The notes: generated by a model not told the origin, from the letters alone. A stretch of DNA of 64,000 bases from Kappaphycus alvarezii (GCA_002205965.3 NADL03000070.1:186001-250000), one strand, 5' to 3'; positions 23,020 through 35,131 are shown, counted from the first letter of the stretch. A program made the numbers and translations.

Positions 23020-26000
23020 CAATGATTCAAACGGAAACATTATTTTTTTAGATAAATTTTTTCAATGAAGATATGTAAAAAATGAATAAAAGTTCAATGG
23101 GATAATTGTGTAAATACGTTTTTCTAAGCATATATGTATGATTTGTAAACGAAAAGCTTTAAATCACCAAAAATACGAACCATAATATGGAACAAAAATA
23201 TTTCAACGGAATCATACCTACATTTACTCATTTAAAGAGGTTCGAATGACCTTCACAAGAGAAATGCCTGCTAGGTATTTTATACTGTGAAGGAGCATGT
23301 TTTTTATGTTAATCTAAATGAGTTTAGATTCAGCAGTGCACATAAAATAGGGATTGTAAATATTAATTGTGCCCATGGATAAAAGATTACGGAACGAAGA
23401 ATAGCACCACAGATAATATTGAAATTCTCTTTTTTAACGTATAAATGAAAAACAAGACTCTTTTTAGTGCACTTCTGACTCGTTAGATTTCGAAGTTTCA
23501 ATGGTTTGTGCATTGATACGGGCATTTATTCAATGCTGCAAACTTTCTTTAAAAATTATGAGGTCCTGCGTTCTACATAAAGATGGATGATCGTGCCACA
23601 TATTTATCAGGTTTGTTATCAGGTGTGCACTATGCATCAGTTCCGATTGTTCATCTTCTCAATGACGTGACCAAGTATTTAGTGCTGCAATAGATTTAAA
23701 GGGAACAAAAACTTTCGTGACTCTCCAGATCATAGCATTTGTGCCCTTCTGGACACCACAAGCTCAAAATATAATACATGTTAAACATATTCTATATCGA
23801 GATGTTTAATCCATCCTCCGAGAAAAGGTCCCTGTATTCATTTCATTCTTTCGAAGTGGAACTTGCGAATATTCTGAAGAGAAAATATTTTTTCACTTAC
23901 ACATGTCTGTATGATGTTAGATTGAGTGGGTGCTTAATTTCTAATTCTCCGTCGAGTTTCAGACGAATTAATCTTCAAAAAAAAATTATCTGTCCACATA
24001 AATCTAAAAGAATGCTTGTTGAACTAGCGCAACTTTTATGTCTGCCTTATACTGATGAGGGAAAGCAGCCTTTATAATTTAACTACTTTGAAAAGGAAGC
24101 TAATATTCATCTACAAATTCGAAAATATTCACGAATAAGAAGGGAATAATTGAATTGATAATGTTTATGAAAATAAATTATGCGAAGCACCACAACGAAA
24201 CACATGTTGAGGATTATTGGCCAATAAATTAAAAATAATGCATCTGAAGTATTTCTAACAACTTTGATGCAATCAAATCGTAAATAACTACAGAAAGTAT
24301 TTATGCACCAGAAAAGCGTGTTAATGGGACATAAATAAGGGATTTAAAGAATTTTGTCTCAATGATAATATCCCACTAAATTCGCATATTATAAATTGTT
24401 TCCATGGTATGTTGAGCAGCTTTATATAGGAGAGTCCCAAACTTCAATGCAACTATTCAAAGTGCAACTAGAATCAAATTTCAATGCTTAAGTTACTAGA
24501 AATAGAACTTCAGTAAAATATATACCGATATATGCAGCTTTATTCATTTTGTGCCCTACCAAAGGGCGTCGAGGTACCTGTGCAAGATAATTGCCAAGCA
24601 AAGCGACCCGACTGTTGCGGAGATTGTTGCCCTGGAATCCGTAGCAATAGTGCAACAAGTTACTGCAATGCATGTAGAACATCTCAGGGTACCTTGGCTT
24701 TGGACAAGGAGTCTCAGAGGCGAATCGCATAGTTTAGCGGAAATAATGAAGCGATACGGAGAAATATTTGTGCCTAGTTTATGTCTTCAATATTGCTTAA
24801 ATTGCGCAATTAGTCCATCCGTTAACATAATATAGTGACTTAGAGGCGCAAAATCACGGGTAAGGTCATTTCTAGGGGGCAGTTCCTATTCCAAAGCGGC
24901 ATAGAATGCGTCAGTAAGCTTATTCTTTGTTTTAAATCTAATTTCGCAAGGTTGGTAAACAGAAGCCGGTATTAATGTCTGCAAGGGGCACTCTTTCTGT
25001 CGAAAAAATTGATGGCGTCATTGTACAGTACTGTATTATTTTTTTCAGAGTCGAAAATGTTTGCGCACAAAAAATTCAACGGAGCGCAGGGCGCAAAGAA
25101 AAAACCATCAAATATACATCATTTTTTTCCTGACGCCAAGAGAATTTCCAAGGTCGTCTTCTTGTTATAAATCGGTTTCGTAGGAAGGTACAGTTTCATA
25201 AATACAGTAGTATCAAACAGATCGAGTGAAGATGACTCAGGATGTGCTCTTACATGAACTTTTCAGAGCCTACTAGCGCGTTTAAAATGAAGAACTCCTC
25301 GTAGTATTCCTTCCAGGTATCACGTTAGAATGCGGTTTTAAATGCGGCGAACGGGTCAGCGGGATATCAGATCTTTCCGTTTGTGCCGGCAAGATAATGC
25401 CCAAGGTGTATAAACTCCGGAGAGAGCAGAACTTCGATTGACTTGCGTAATCTGTCATAGTGGTCTATGAATTAGCTATCACCATTGTGCCAAGATCCAG
25501 GAGCAAGGGTTTTTAACTCTGTATCCTTTTTCGGATAGTGACGATGGCAACTACCATTTTATAGCAATAGTATAGAGAAATAGAACTATTACAAAGCCAT
25601 TAGGTGGTTCTCCATTCAGTCTTTAAAATCTACATAGTGAGTTTTTAAATCTCCTATAGTAGCATTACTAGGATTTTTGTTGAATCGTTTCTATTCTATA
25701 TCTTGTTGACATCAAACCTTGGACAATTTATCTGTTGTATCTTATTCAAATGTATCCTTAAGGAAAGCACTTACTTTTTTATTCAAATAATTCTATTGTT
25801 TATTATACCTCAGGGATGGATCAAGAAAGCACATAGAGTGGTTTTATCACCCTAGCTAGCCTTCCTGAGACTAAAAATGGTATAATTCATATTTATAAGT
25901 ATTTTATCCATACTTCTCAATTCTATTGATTCGATAAAACCTTCAATATTTATGAATCCCACTGTACTTACTTAATTGGTTCATGTTGCTTTTAAAATGA

Positions 26001-28530
26001 CCTTCGTTGAACATTTCTTGCCTACATTCATCTTCCTTACGGAAATTTATCTTACTGAAGACGTATGAACCGTGAGGAACTTCATAGAAACCATCAAATA
26101 GGCGTATTGGTATGTCATTAATAATATTTTGGACAGAAGAAGTGATACCCAGAAGTCACAGTAAGGGGTAAGTTGGATTGATTGACTGCGAATGGCGTGG
26201 AGGTTAAGATTCTCACGAGTTTTTGTGTAAACGATTGTTCTGAATCTACACTTCAAATGACAGATCGTTAGTAATTGGACTGCATACTTTCAAAACATCG
26301 ATATATTTTCAAATTAGAGTTATATAAGCTCGTCACAGCTATCAATGCTTTGTGAAATTTGGTAATCGTTATCTTCCTTTAAAATTCCCAAACGTCCTAA
26401 ATACGAATGAAATGAATTCCAGTAATACTTAGAGGTCTTCTTGGGCTTTTAAAAATGCCATATTACCTCAAACATTAGGCAAGCAGACGTTTTATACCGA
26501 CCACTACTTCGTCCTGGCTGAGTCAAATTAATGTGAACTAAACTTAATAATTGAGTTTTAAGACATCAAGTAGGTCTGGGATGTCATGGGTATACCAAAG
26601 CTAACAATATTTTGAAGGAGATCGAAGGGAGGAATAAAAGCAAAGTAAAGGTTGATAAGGATGTTAACTACCAGATTGAGAGCAGTTTAAGACTACTTCT
26701 TGGTACACTTAATTGCTTCAATATATGTAGGTAAAAGAGGGTTTACAAGGAAATTTTCATTACTGTTTTATTCTGAAAATGAATGGGGTTACTAATGATT
26801 TTCGAACAATTTTTGATTTCATGTTGACATTCTACCGTAACGCACAACCTTGCAACTATTTTCGATTGTATCACGAAACATTATTAGTAATCTTTATACC
26901 TCTCAAATGTGAGATACTCTTTTACATGACAGCCAGATTAGAAACTAAATATCTATAAAAGATTTCACATCCCTTTATGCTAGTTAGAGTCATTACATTT
27001 TCGGTATTTCATTGTAGTAGTATCCTCTTTGCAATTACGAAAGTACAGAACTTCTATTATACTTCCTATCCTAAAGGTTGTGATATAAATCTCAAAGACT
27101 TCAAAATATTTTCGACTTTTACTTGTTTTACTTCTAAGAATGTCTCTATGTATTATTTTTCGCATTTATTACATTTTAAGAACCAAGACGTAAGCCTTTT
27201 CTCATGTTTATTTGTTGAAAACAATATTAAAGTATTTCTAATTACATATAGTTATTGTCTTCGGATACTTAAAAATATTTAATATCACATCATCACCTAA
27301 TTTTCCGACTGAACATAAGTAAATCACTTGCGAAAGCCATTATTTCTTTAACTGATTAGAGAGGTGATAAATAATGTCACTTATTTATTCTAAGTCCTTA
27401 TTTTTCGCTACAAATCTTTAAATAATTTCATAATATCCTTTATTAACAAAAAGGTTAAGACTAACCTTTTTTTAAATTGATATGAAAATAGGATAATTAA
27501 ATCATCAAATTATGCTCCTTTGTTGGTTAATTCGCTGAAAAATCTAGAAAAAAACACCTATGAAAGAATTTGTTACCGAAACATTATAAAGCGTTTTTTA
27601 ATTCATTTTCATTTGAATTATCATTGAGGCCCATGGCATTGTAAAGTCAAGTGAAATAAGAAGGGCTTAAATTTTCTTTAAATTCGAAGACTTTTTTCAA
27701 CCTTCAACACTAACTTTGCTACCAAATACGTTCGGTTGTTCTATTTTCGTTGCCCAAAAATTACCATGAAACCTGGAAAAGTAATTTTAAAGAGATTTTT
27801 AAATAGGACTGTTTTATAACTTAATCAATTTCCTTAACAAATAACAATTTTACGGGAATCACCTTAGTAGTGAAATACTTGCATCAACTAATTGACAGAT
27901 ATCTGAGCATTTCTGCGCTTTTTTCGTTACTACCGCTCCTTTTTCATAACTTGAACTCTAATTACACAGTGCATTATAAATGAGTATGTATATAATGCAA
28001 ATGTCGCCTTTTAGAAAACTTCTTGCTCAGTAATGTGATTTATTTTCATGTGGTAAAAATATTATTCAGGGTTAATTAAATATTTCATAATTTTCCTCGC
28101 ATCAGAAACATTTAATCTCATTCTTCGTTCCAAGTTTTGTATCAATATTTTCCCCTGGCTTGCAAATAATACTTTTGCCCCTATATTGTTCTTTGCGCTG
28201 TATATAGAGTATTTACAAGACAGCTTTATTATCCAGAAAAGCTTGTATGCTATTTCCTTGCTCTAAATTCCTTTCTAACTGTGTATTGAATGTATCCGTA
28301 TTCCCTACTAATTTTTGCAATTCTGTTCGGAAAAGTAATTTTATCTTAAGAGATGTGTTTTGAAAAAGAATTGGCTTTTTTCTGAGAATGGCCCATATAA
28401 AATCACATTTCGCTCATTTTGGCTTCGTCAAATCTTCTTTAAGATTATTTAGTAGTATTTTAAATTTGATTTGTATTCAAATCATGCTTCTTCATCTCCT
28501 TTTTACTTCTAAATCATGAAAAAGTAATAA
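23020..28530. other. AT-rich gene-free DNA
   Basis: 5.5 kb of AT-rich sequence without recognisable genes. A frame at 24551-24835 (plus) has a slightly better amino-acid mix than its surroundings but no known motif and no partner exon. No tRNA, array or clear repeat was seen. Confidence 0.5.
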
Positions 28531-28537
28531 TTTTTAA

Positions 28538-30150
28538 TTATTCGTATCGAGCCACGTACAGTAGCCCTCCACCTGCACTCAAAGCCGTAACGAGAGAAAC
28601 TGGAGTGGTAAAGTCATCTACCAAAGACTTTCCATCCTGAGTCTCTGTGTGGATGAGCTCCAGAAGTGCGACGCAATTTTTAATCGCCGCAAACGGCAAT
28701 ATAATCGGCAAAGTTCTTTTCTGATAGCAAGCGGCATTTTCGGATAAAATGACTACTTCTGTTCTTGCTGGTAAATCCTTCTTGAGTCGAATCATTCCGC
28801 CTCAATAATTGAAGCAACTGCCAAACCGTCCTGCTGAGTCTCTTTTTGGACAACATGGTCATAGAAAAGCATTGATAAGTGCTCCGGACCGTCATAAAGG
28901 CATGCTAAATCGTACACTGATGGAAAGTAGAAACTAAGATTCCGTGCGAGCTGATTTCCTTCTTTCCAAAGAAGTCTCTTGTTTTCTCCCTGAATCGAAG
29001 GAGTTCATATTTAATCTCGTAGTCTGCCAGTAGAACGGCCCTATTATGTCTACGCTGCAGTGAGATTTCGCCAAGCAAATTATCTAGAGCCACCTGCTGT
29101 GCAATAACGCTTTGAACGTCTGCCATGTATTGCATCCATTTTATCCTGACGTCATCGACGAATGTTATAGCATCCATTCTGCCTACGGGCAGGTAAGACT
29201 CAAGCTTGTTACATAAACTCAATGTTGCTAGGCAAACATTGCATAAAACATCTAGAGCTGTCAGTATCATAGTTTGGTTTCCCTTAAAGCAAAAGAACTG
29301 TCTTGAAATCCACCGGAATCTTTGTTTATGTGGGACTCAATGAAGTCCAGGTTGAGAAAGTATTGAACCCCTTCTATTTGCACTTCGAAATTTACATGGC
29401 GCTCCAAAGGAATGAACAGCTTTACAAGCCTGTTGAAGTCAACAATTGTGTCGTTCACTAGCCCTCCAACAATATAGTCCACTGCAGATTTTCGTCGCGA
29501 CTCGCGAGCTGTAAGGGCTGAACATGCTGCTGAGAAAGAAGAACGCCCAACTGCTTGAAAGTTCTGCTCGTCGCAAGCAGTCTTATAATCATTAAATATT
29601 GTGCTCCTGTTTTTCTTTCTGGTTATGGAGGCTAAAATGTATTCCCTTCCCTGGCACAGAAATTTCCTAGTTCCCCACTATAACAGTTGAATGTTCGGCC
29701 TTGACATATGAAACTCACCACGAATCTTATTTGTTCTTCCGAAACTCGTGAAACACGCCTTACGTCTGACTACAATCTCCCACTTACCAATATGGAGTCA
29801 TATTGCCAGTCTAAATGGGACTTTGCATAAGTCCGAGCGACTATCGGGTTCGACTCCAAGCGAATCCGCCCGTCTTCACTCCCTGCAAGATTATCCTTGC
29901 CTCTATTCCCTTCAACAATCTCGTCGTCAGCGTCAGCTCCTAGTTTCGATAAGAAATAATTTAGGTTATCCCGCTTCAAAGAAGCACAAAGGAAGGCATG
30001 CAATACACGACGTTCAATTGATACTCTCCTTGTGGGCTTCGAAGCCGGTGCAACATCTTCAGTTATGCTCGGAAAACCACGTCGTTTGTGAAAAGGTCCA
30101 ATTCTGTTTTCGCATTACTCCCGTGGATCTGCTGGGTAGAACATTTCGCA
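28538..30150 (-). pseudogene. Broken DDE-like transposase
   Basis: Reading leftward on the minus strand, the N-terminal part (30110-29770) contains SIERRVLHAFLCASLKRDNLNYFL. After a frame change there is YKTACDEQNFQAVGRSSFSAA and LTARESRRKSAVDYIVGGLV (29640-29440). After another shift comes LADYEIKYELLRFREKTRDFFGKK (about 29030-28950). The end reads YDGPEHLSMLFYDHVVQKETQQDGLAV, VVILSENAACYQ and IHTETQDGKSLVDDF (28880-28600). From memory, this order (acidic strand, SDNA-type box, HTETQDGKS box) belongs to a transposase-like family common in oomycetes, brown algae and other protists. The box here is SEN, not SDN, so a likely catalytic Asp is lost. It has at least three frame changes and ends abruptly at 28538. 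Confidence 0.5.
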
Positions 30151-30817
30151 AACTCGAGAAATCAACGTTTTTAAAATAGCATCACACCGTGCTAAATCAC
30201 GTGGGGTGGCACTACGAGGGCGATTTTCAGAAATAACATCAACTTTTTTGCTACCAAGCGCTGATTCAGAGTTTCAGAAGGCCTAGATTACAGCCGCATT
30301 GTATTTGCTGGTATTGAGCGATCACCTATTGTTTGGAGAATATAAATTCAATACTGCGCTTCATGATTTGCATTGGTCCAGGAAGCGGTTGTTGGACGCA
30401 CAGGCTGGGATTGAATGTAAGGTTTGGGCAGCGATGGTAGCACCGTTGCCAATGTTGGATCTGCCATCCAGCTAGAGTAGACTGTAGATGAAATAAATAC
30501 TAGGGTGGCGATCGCCCCCGTAGTAGAGAAAAGTACACAGCATGTACACATTCCTGTCTTTATTGAGCAAGCATGTACGTCTACTCGCAAGCCAGCTGGA
30601 TTATTTTGTCATCCACCAGCTTTTCAACTTCGCCTATGAGACTGTTTCCAGGAATAAGCACGCTTGGAAATACCACTTGCAGAGTTCCCGGGATCTGTGT
30701 CGATCGAAAAATTTACTTTTACCATATACAAGTGTTGGGGTCAACATCTCGGCGCTATCGTAGCAAAAACACACGTTTGTTCACGTCCGGTCCACCTTTG
30801 CTTGGATCGGACTTCGA
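30151..30817. other. Intergenic stretch with the first GATC palindrome
   Basis: No gene is credible here. It contains GGCGATCGCC at 30507-30516 and marks the left limit of the palindrome-rich block. Confidence 0.4.
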
Positions 30818-31662
30818 CTAGGGAATGACTTCTTTCTTCTGAAGGGCGTTTTTGTACCTTCTCTCAACAGCATTGTACTTACCAGAATCCCTTTGAAGTC
30901 CAATTACAGCTATGCCATCCAGACAACTTCTTCCAGGAACGATTGTACAAGATCTCTCACTTCCCTCAACGACTGAATCGTTTCCTTCACAGACGTAAGT
31001 GCCCAGTATGCGTAATAGTGTAGTCTTACCGTGGGTACCATACCACTCAATCATTTCAATCCGATCGGACTCTGATGATATTCCAGGACTTCGCATATAA
31101 CTTGAAGACTCGGAAACATTACGTAGAACTGGCTTTCACCAAGAGACGCGTTCTGCGTCATGCCGAAAGAGGGGTGAAAGGTGACAGATTCTTCGGCCTC
31201 GTTCAGCGTACACATTTGTTGGATAAAATGGGCGATCTCCTCAAATTCGTCCAAGTCACAGTCCGTGTATGCCATTACGGAAGACGCAACAGCCTGCCCT
31301 TGAAATGCGAAATTCCCCGCCTCTCCTTCTATTTCTTCTCCCACCATCCGCCCAGGGCGACGCACGGGCTTCTGGAGCCGAATACTTATCCTTGATCGCA
31401 AAAAAGTCATCACGCGTTCCACAATATGCTCGTCAGTTTCAAACTCCCTCCCTTGAAGTCGGTCTATGTTGCTAATTACCTGCCATTGTAACTGCAAAAC
31501 TTCATAAAACATTCGGGAATGGCATTTTCGCATCTTCTTAACTTGGAACAGAATGTGAGGAAGAGGAGGAAAGCTATCGGCGTTTCGTTTCAGAGATCTC
31601 GGACCTGCCTCATCGGGATCTTCCCAATCCCAGTCATCATCATCTTCATGACATCCTCCCAT
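30818..31662 (-). CDS. Unknown acidic protein, possibly spliced or frameshifted
   Basis: The gene starts at ATG 31662 with a very acidic run (GGCHEDDDDWDWEDPDEAG) and reads about 200 codons to a stop at 31051. It includes a basic patch (RLQKPVRRPGR) and two helical stretches (YEVLQLQWQVISNIDRL and DLDEFEEIAHFIQQM). The next frame, 31096-30818, overlaps it and ends in KYNAVERRYKNALQKKE, which also looks coded. So the gene either continues through an intron or carries one indel near 31080. No domain is recognised. It belongs to the palindrome-rich block (TCCGATCGGA at 31060-31069 lies in the overlap). A separate minus ORF lies just upstream. Confidence 0.45.
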
Positions 31663-31701
31663 GCTACCAACACACTATCCGCTAGGAGGAACCTATGCCC
31701 G

Positions 31702-32049
31702 TCATGACAAGGGAGGGTTTTCATTCTCAGTACCCTCCAAGCATTCTGACTCTGCCACTCGAAGGCAGTGGTCGGGTAGAAACTCCACTGAATCAGTCAC
31801 GGGTGGATAGTTCTTATACGCCACGTACTTGATCAACCCAACACCGAGAACTCCTGGGCGGGTATCCCCGCCTTCACATTCAATAATACTGGCCTTCCAC
31901 CACACAACAGACGGAGTATCTTCATCATCCATTTCCCAAAGCACCTCAATTGAATCCTTTATCTTAGGTAGGGCCTTGCGTTGCGAGCAGATCCGTGGAT
32001 CCGGGTAATCGGCGGAGGATAATGTGGGCATGGCGTTTGATTGAGACAT
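31702..32049 (-). CDS. Small protein with Tudor/chromo-like barrel signature
   Basis: From ATG 32049 (MSQSNAMPTL) the frame reads about 115 codons to TGA at 31702. The centre has IEVLWEMDDEDTPSVVWWKASII, then GVGLIKYVAYKNY and SVEFLPDHCLRV. A strand with acidic turn, WW-K-A and a Y-x-x-Y strand is the kind of pattern seen in Tudor-like or SH3-like barrels that bind modified histones. This is inference from pattern only. The frame is open further upstream to 32316, but that extension is Cys/Phe-rich and antiparallel to a better plus-strand gene, so I chose the inner ATG. It shares its frame with the 31662 ORF but three stops in about 40 bp separate them, which could be an intron. Confidence 0.45.
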   Translation of the reverse strand: MSQSNAMPTLSSADYPDPRICSQRKALPKIKDSIEVLWEMDDEDTPSVVWWKASIIECEGGDTRPGVLGVGLIKYVAYKNYPPVTDSVEFLPDHCLRVAESECLEGTENENPPLS

Positions 32050-33657
32050 GGCGAACGAAACTTCTCCAAATTTCCCATCATCGTGTGCTTTGTCCTGGTT
32101 CTTTTCGATGATGCAGACTGAGTTGCGGTCCAACATGGCATCGATTGAGTCCCGAATCGTTTCCAAAATCAAGACGCTTGAGGAGAAGCAAGGAGGAGCC
32201 CTTTCGAACCTCGATGAGTTGAAGTCTCGATCGAGACATTTCGAAAAGAACACGAAGTCATGCGCGCAGGAGAGAAACCGCCTGTTTGGAAGGAAGAAGG
32301 TTCTTGACTGGTTCACTTTTCATGATGGCCTCATTGAAGAGTCGGATGCACTGTCCAAGGTTGCTTCAGTGGCCATACCCTCACATATTGTCGCGATCGC
32401 GACTACAGACGGTGGGAAAATAGATGAGCAATGTGTGTTCGCTACAAGTTTGATTCTGTTTGGGAAAGCATCAACGAGCAAAAGAGAAGTTTTGAATGTA
32501 GGTTTTGGGTTGCGACACAGTGAGTTGGGGCTGTTTCTCGTCCTCATCCTGCTTTATGATCTCAATTTGAACAAATTTGGGATTTCAGAGGAGACCAGTC
32601 TACCGCGATCGCGGCCAAACCTCCATCTACGAGGAAGAAGACCAACCAGAAGAAGAAGTAAGGAAGCCTTGTCTTCCAAGCTTGTTGCTGTCTCGCTTCA
32701 TATCGGAAAATATTGTCAAGGAAGCAGGGGTGTATTTTGCAACTGCGCCGCGTACAAGGAAAAACACGCACATACGTCGGACAGCCGGTGGGCAACGCGA
32801 GAGCATCACTCCGATCGGAGTAGGGGACAAACCTACAAACTGCGATATAGCTATTCATGGTGCGCGCAAGCTCTACAGTCTCATCATTCGTTACCTTCAT
32901 TATTGTCGTGAAACCGCTGCAGAGAATCTTGGGTACCTTCTTGTTGGCGGGTCTTCGGCAGTGTCTACTGCTAGTCAGGGTGGACTGCACATATGTTTGT
33001 CCGATCGGACAGGATCCAACATGACGTCCCTGGACGGTATCCCAGAAATGTGTCGCCATGGCGGTGATGAGAATGAAGATTCTAACACGACTGAGTATCG
33101 TGAGGGGTTGAGGAAATTGCCGGAAATGGTTATAACTGCACAGTACACAGCTGTGTTTATCCATCCGGAGGAACCAGTAGCAAAAAGGACGGTCGGAAAG
33201 AACAAGTTTTGACAAGATCAATTCACCTGGTTGAGGTTGCATTGCGATTTATGGTCGATTACTGCCGCCTGAAATCTGAGATTGCCTATTTCCGCGGTAG
33301 TGAGGGATCACTCAAATCAGTGGTTGCACTCGCCATTGTGTTCAGGGGTTTGGTGCAGCAATTTCTGGCTAAGGCCACTGGCGATCGCCAGAAAGGTGGA
33401 AGGATTTCGGTTACGGATATACCGTCGGATGCTGATGTCGTTTCCGGCTCATTGCCGTTGTCTCTCTTAATGCCTGGAGTATCTACACTGAAGCGTGCTG
33501 TGGATGGGAAGATACTTATATTAGAGATGATTATGCATCACAAAACGTGGGTACGGCGGAGGTTACTGGACCAGACGCCAGTGCTGTAGATGATGAGCAC
33601 GTTGAACCGGAGAATGAACCAATACTTCCAGCGGAGAGTATGGGTATTTTCCAACTG
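32048..33657 (+). CDS. Unknown multi-segment gene, probably spliced or frameshifted
   Basis: Four readable segments follow one another. Segment 1 (32048-32497) has a coiled coil (SIESRIVSKIKTLEEKQ). Segment 2 (about 32589-33211) has acidic IYEEEDQPEEEV, then IRYLHYCRETAAENLG and SDRTGSNMTSLDGIPEM. Segment 3 (33209-about 33430) has VVALAIVFRGLVQQFLAKA. Segment 4 (about 33430-33657) has IAVVSLNAWSIYTEA and an acidic end DDEHVEPENEP. A GTAGGT...TTTCAG intron of 91 bp (32498-32588) would join segments 1 and 2 at phase 0. The later changes have no clear splice sites and may be errors or decay. No domain is recognised. Six palindromes of 12-14 bp centred on GATC lie inside its coding frames. Confidence 0.45.
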
Positions 33658-33659
33658 TA

Positions 33660-34165
33660 ACACCCGCGTTCGCGTGTGTACTGTGACGGTATGAGGGCCT
33701 CTGCAGGTCCCCTTCATCGTAGTTTCGTAACTGCAATCTCTGCTTGCGAGCGGAGGTGCTCGTGCTCTGCATGTTGCAGGTTGAAACTGTTAGAATATGG
33801 TAGTTGTTCTCTGCGCAGGTTGTCGATCGACATGTAGTATTGTGAAGCGAAAAGGGTTTGTGCCAGTTGGAAGTGAGTAGCGTAGGGCATCGGCGACATG
33901 GCGACTGTCGATCGACATGTGCCGAAATGAAAAGAACCGCGTTGAGTGAGTGAAGTTGTGAGGCGACTGCCTCCGAGTCCCAGTAAATGCGTTTCATTCG
34001 ATGCACCTAACTGAATAACCCATACCGGAGAGATCGACCCGGTGGAATGAACGGTTGAATTTGATCTTGAGGTAAAGAACCAAGTTTGGATCATCCCATG
34101 CCCGTGGCTGGCGCGCTCGCGCAAGAGAGCGTGTGTGGGGCTGCATCAAAAGCACGTAATGAATT
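33660..34165. other. Intergenic region with two TGTCGATCGACA palindromes
   Basis: No credible gene. It holds TGTCGATCGACA at 33821-33832 and again at 33906-33917, 85 bp apart, upstream of the intact ORF at 34166. The repeated identical 12-mer is a candidate regulatory site. Confidence 0.45.
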
Positions 34166-35131
34166 ATGTCATCGTGCATCATTCAGTCAAGTGGTACTGG
34201 CAAGTCAGCCGCCTATAAGCAGTCAAGTCTGTCAGGTGGTATTGACAAGTTGACCAAAGATTTAGTTCAAAGCGTCACGTTAGGCGGATCCGCCTCTTCT
34301 AATGAACAAGTTTCGTCGGGTGTTACTGGAGCCAAGGCCGTGAAAAGTGTACCGATTCCTGCAGGTATTCCTGTGAGTCCTCACCATGGTGAGGACAACG
34401 AGATCAAAGGCGGATCCGCCAAAACCGTTGTAGCCCCATGGAACGTTGGCCCAGTTCTTCAAGATATGAAGGAGTTGTCAGAAGCTGGGCGAATAACTAA
34501 GTTGCAGGCTGAGGGGGTCATGTTTTGTCCAGACCATTCCGATGAATTCAAGGCAAGCGTCGCAAAGCTTGGCAGACCGCTGTTGCCATGTGAAATAGGT
34601 ACTAGGCAGGATCCCGCCTTTGACAGACGCCCTCAATGTGCGCACAAGAGAACGTCAGCTTACCAGGCGTTATTGGTGCAGGCTGGCTTTGCTGAGCCAA
34701 CGACAAACGGGCTCAATTCCAATCCGACCTTCTATGCGGAATGGGCGGATGTGCGGTCGATGGAATCAGTACCAACTCGCCCTGATCGTGGTTTGATACG
34801 ATGCCACATACCCTCCAAGATTGACAATCGGATGATGAGCGGTAGGCATGATTGGTGTCCGACACCGGTTGTTGTGCGAAGTTTTGAACATTTCTCGTCT
34901 ATCGCTCGTGAAAGTCGACGCCACGACATGGCCGCGTTCGATGAGATGTCGAAAGACGACCACAGTACGACCTTGGACTTATGGTCCCAGTACATTCGAA
35001 TGTATTCCTGGGGATTGCTTTCGCCCACATTGCAGAGCGATCGCACTCCTTACAAGGACGTGTTGGATGCTCACTATCTAGATGCGACCGACGCTCTGCT
35101 TTCTAATTTCGACGGAAGGAGAATGGCATAG
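34166..35131 (+). CDS. Intact ORF of unknown function, 321 aa
   Basis: A complete frame runs from ATG 34166 (MSSCIIQSSGTGKS) to TAG 35131 with ordinary composition and no internal break, the longest intact frame in the palindrome-rich block. The first ~90 residues are Ser/Gly/Lys-rich and probably disordered (GGIDKLTKDL, GGSASSNEQ, KGGSAKTV). Residues from about 90 on are better ordered: VLQDMKELSEAGRITKLQAEG, FCPDHSDEFKASVAKLG, then a His/Trp/Cys-containing part and ending LDATDALLSNFDG. Two palindromes encode both GGSA motifs (34282-34295 and 34409-34420). I do not recognise a domain. Company with transposase genes suggests an accessory protein of a mobile element. Confidence 0.55.
   Translation: MSSCIIQSSGTGKSAAYKQSSLSGGIDKLTKDLVQSVTLGGSASSNEQVSSGVTGAKAVKSVPIPAGIPVSPHHGEDNEIKGGSAKTVVAPWNVGPVLQDMKELSEAGRITKLQAEGVMFCPDHSDEFKASVAKLGRPLLPCEIGTRQDPAFDRRPQCAHKRTSAYQALLVQAGFAEPTTNGLNSNPTFYAEWADVRSMESVPTRPDRGLIRCHIPSKIDNRMMSGRHDWCPTPVVVRSFEHFSSIARESRRHDMAAFDEMSKDDHSTTLDLWSQYIRMYSWGLLSPTLQSDRTPYKDVLDAHYLDATDALLSNFDGRRMA

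Noticed and set aside
24532..24835. Two overlapping frames with Cys-rich or helical content in AT-rich DNA
   Set aside because: They are short, without known motif, and no flanking exon or homologous second copy was seen in the window.
32562..33242. 226-codon minus-strand frame
   Set aside because: It is antiparallel to plus-strand segments with better coding character (acidic linker, helices, plausible intron) and shows no motif of its own.
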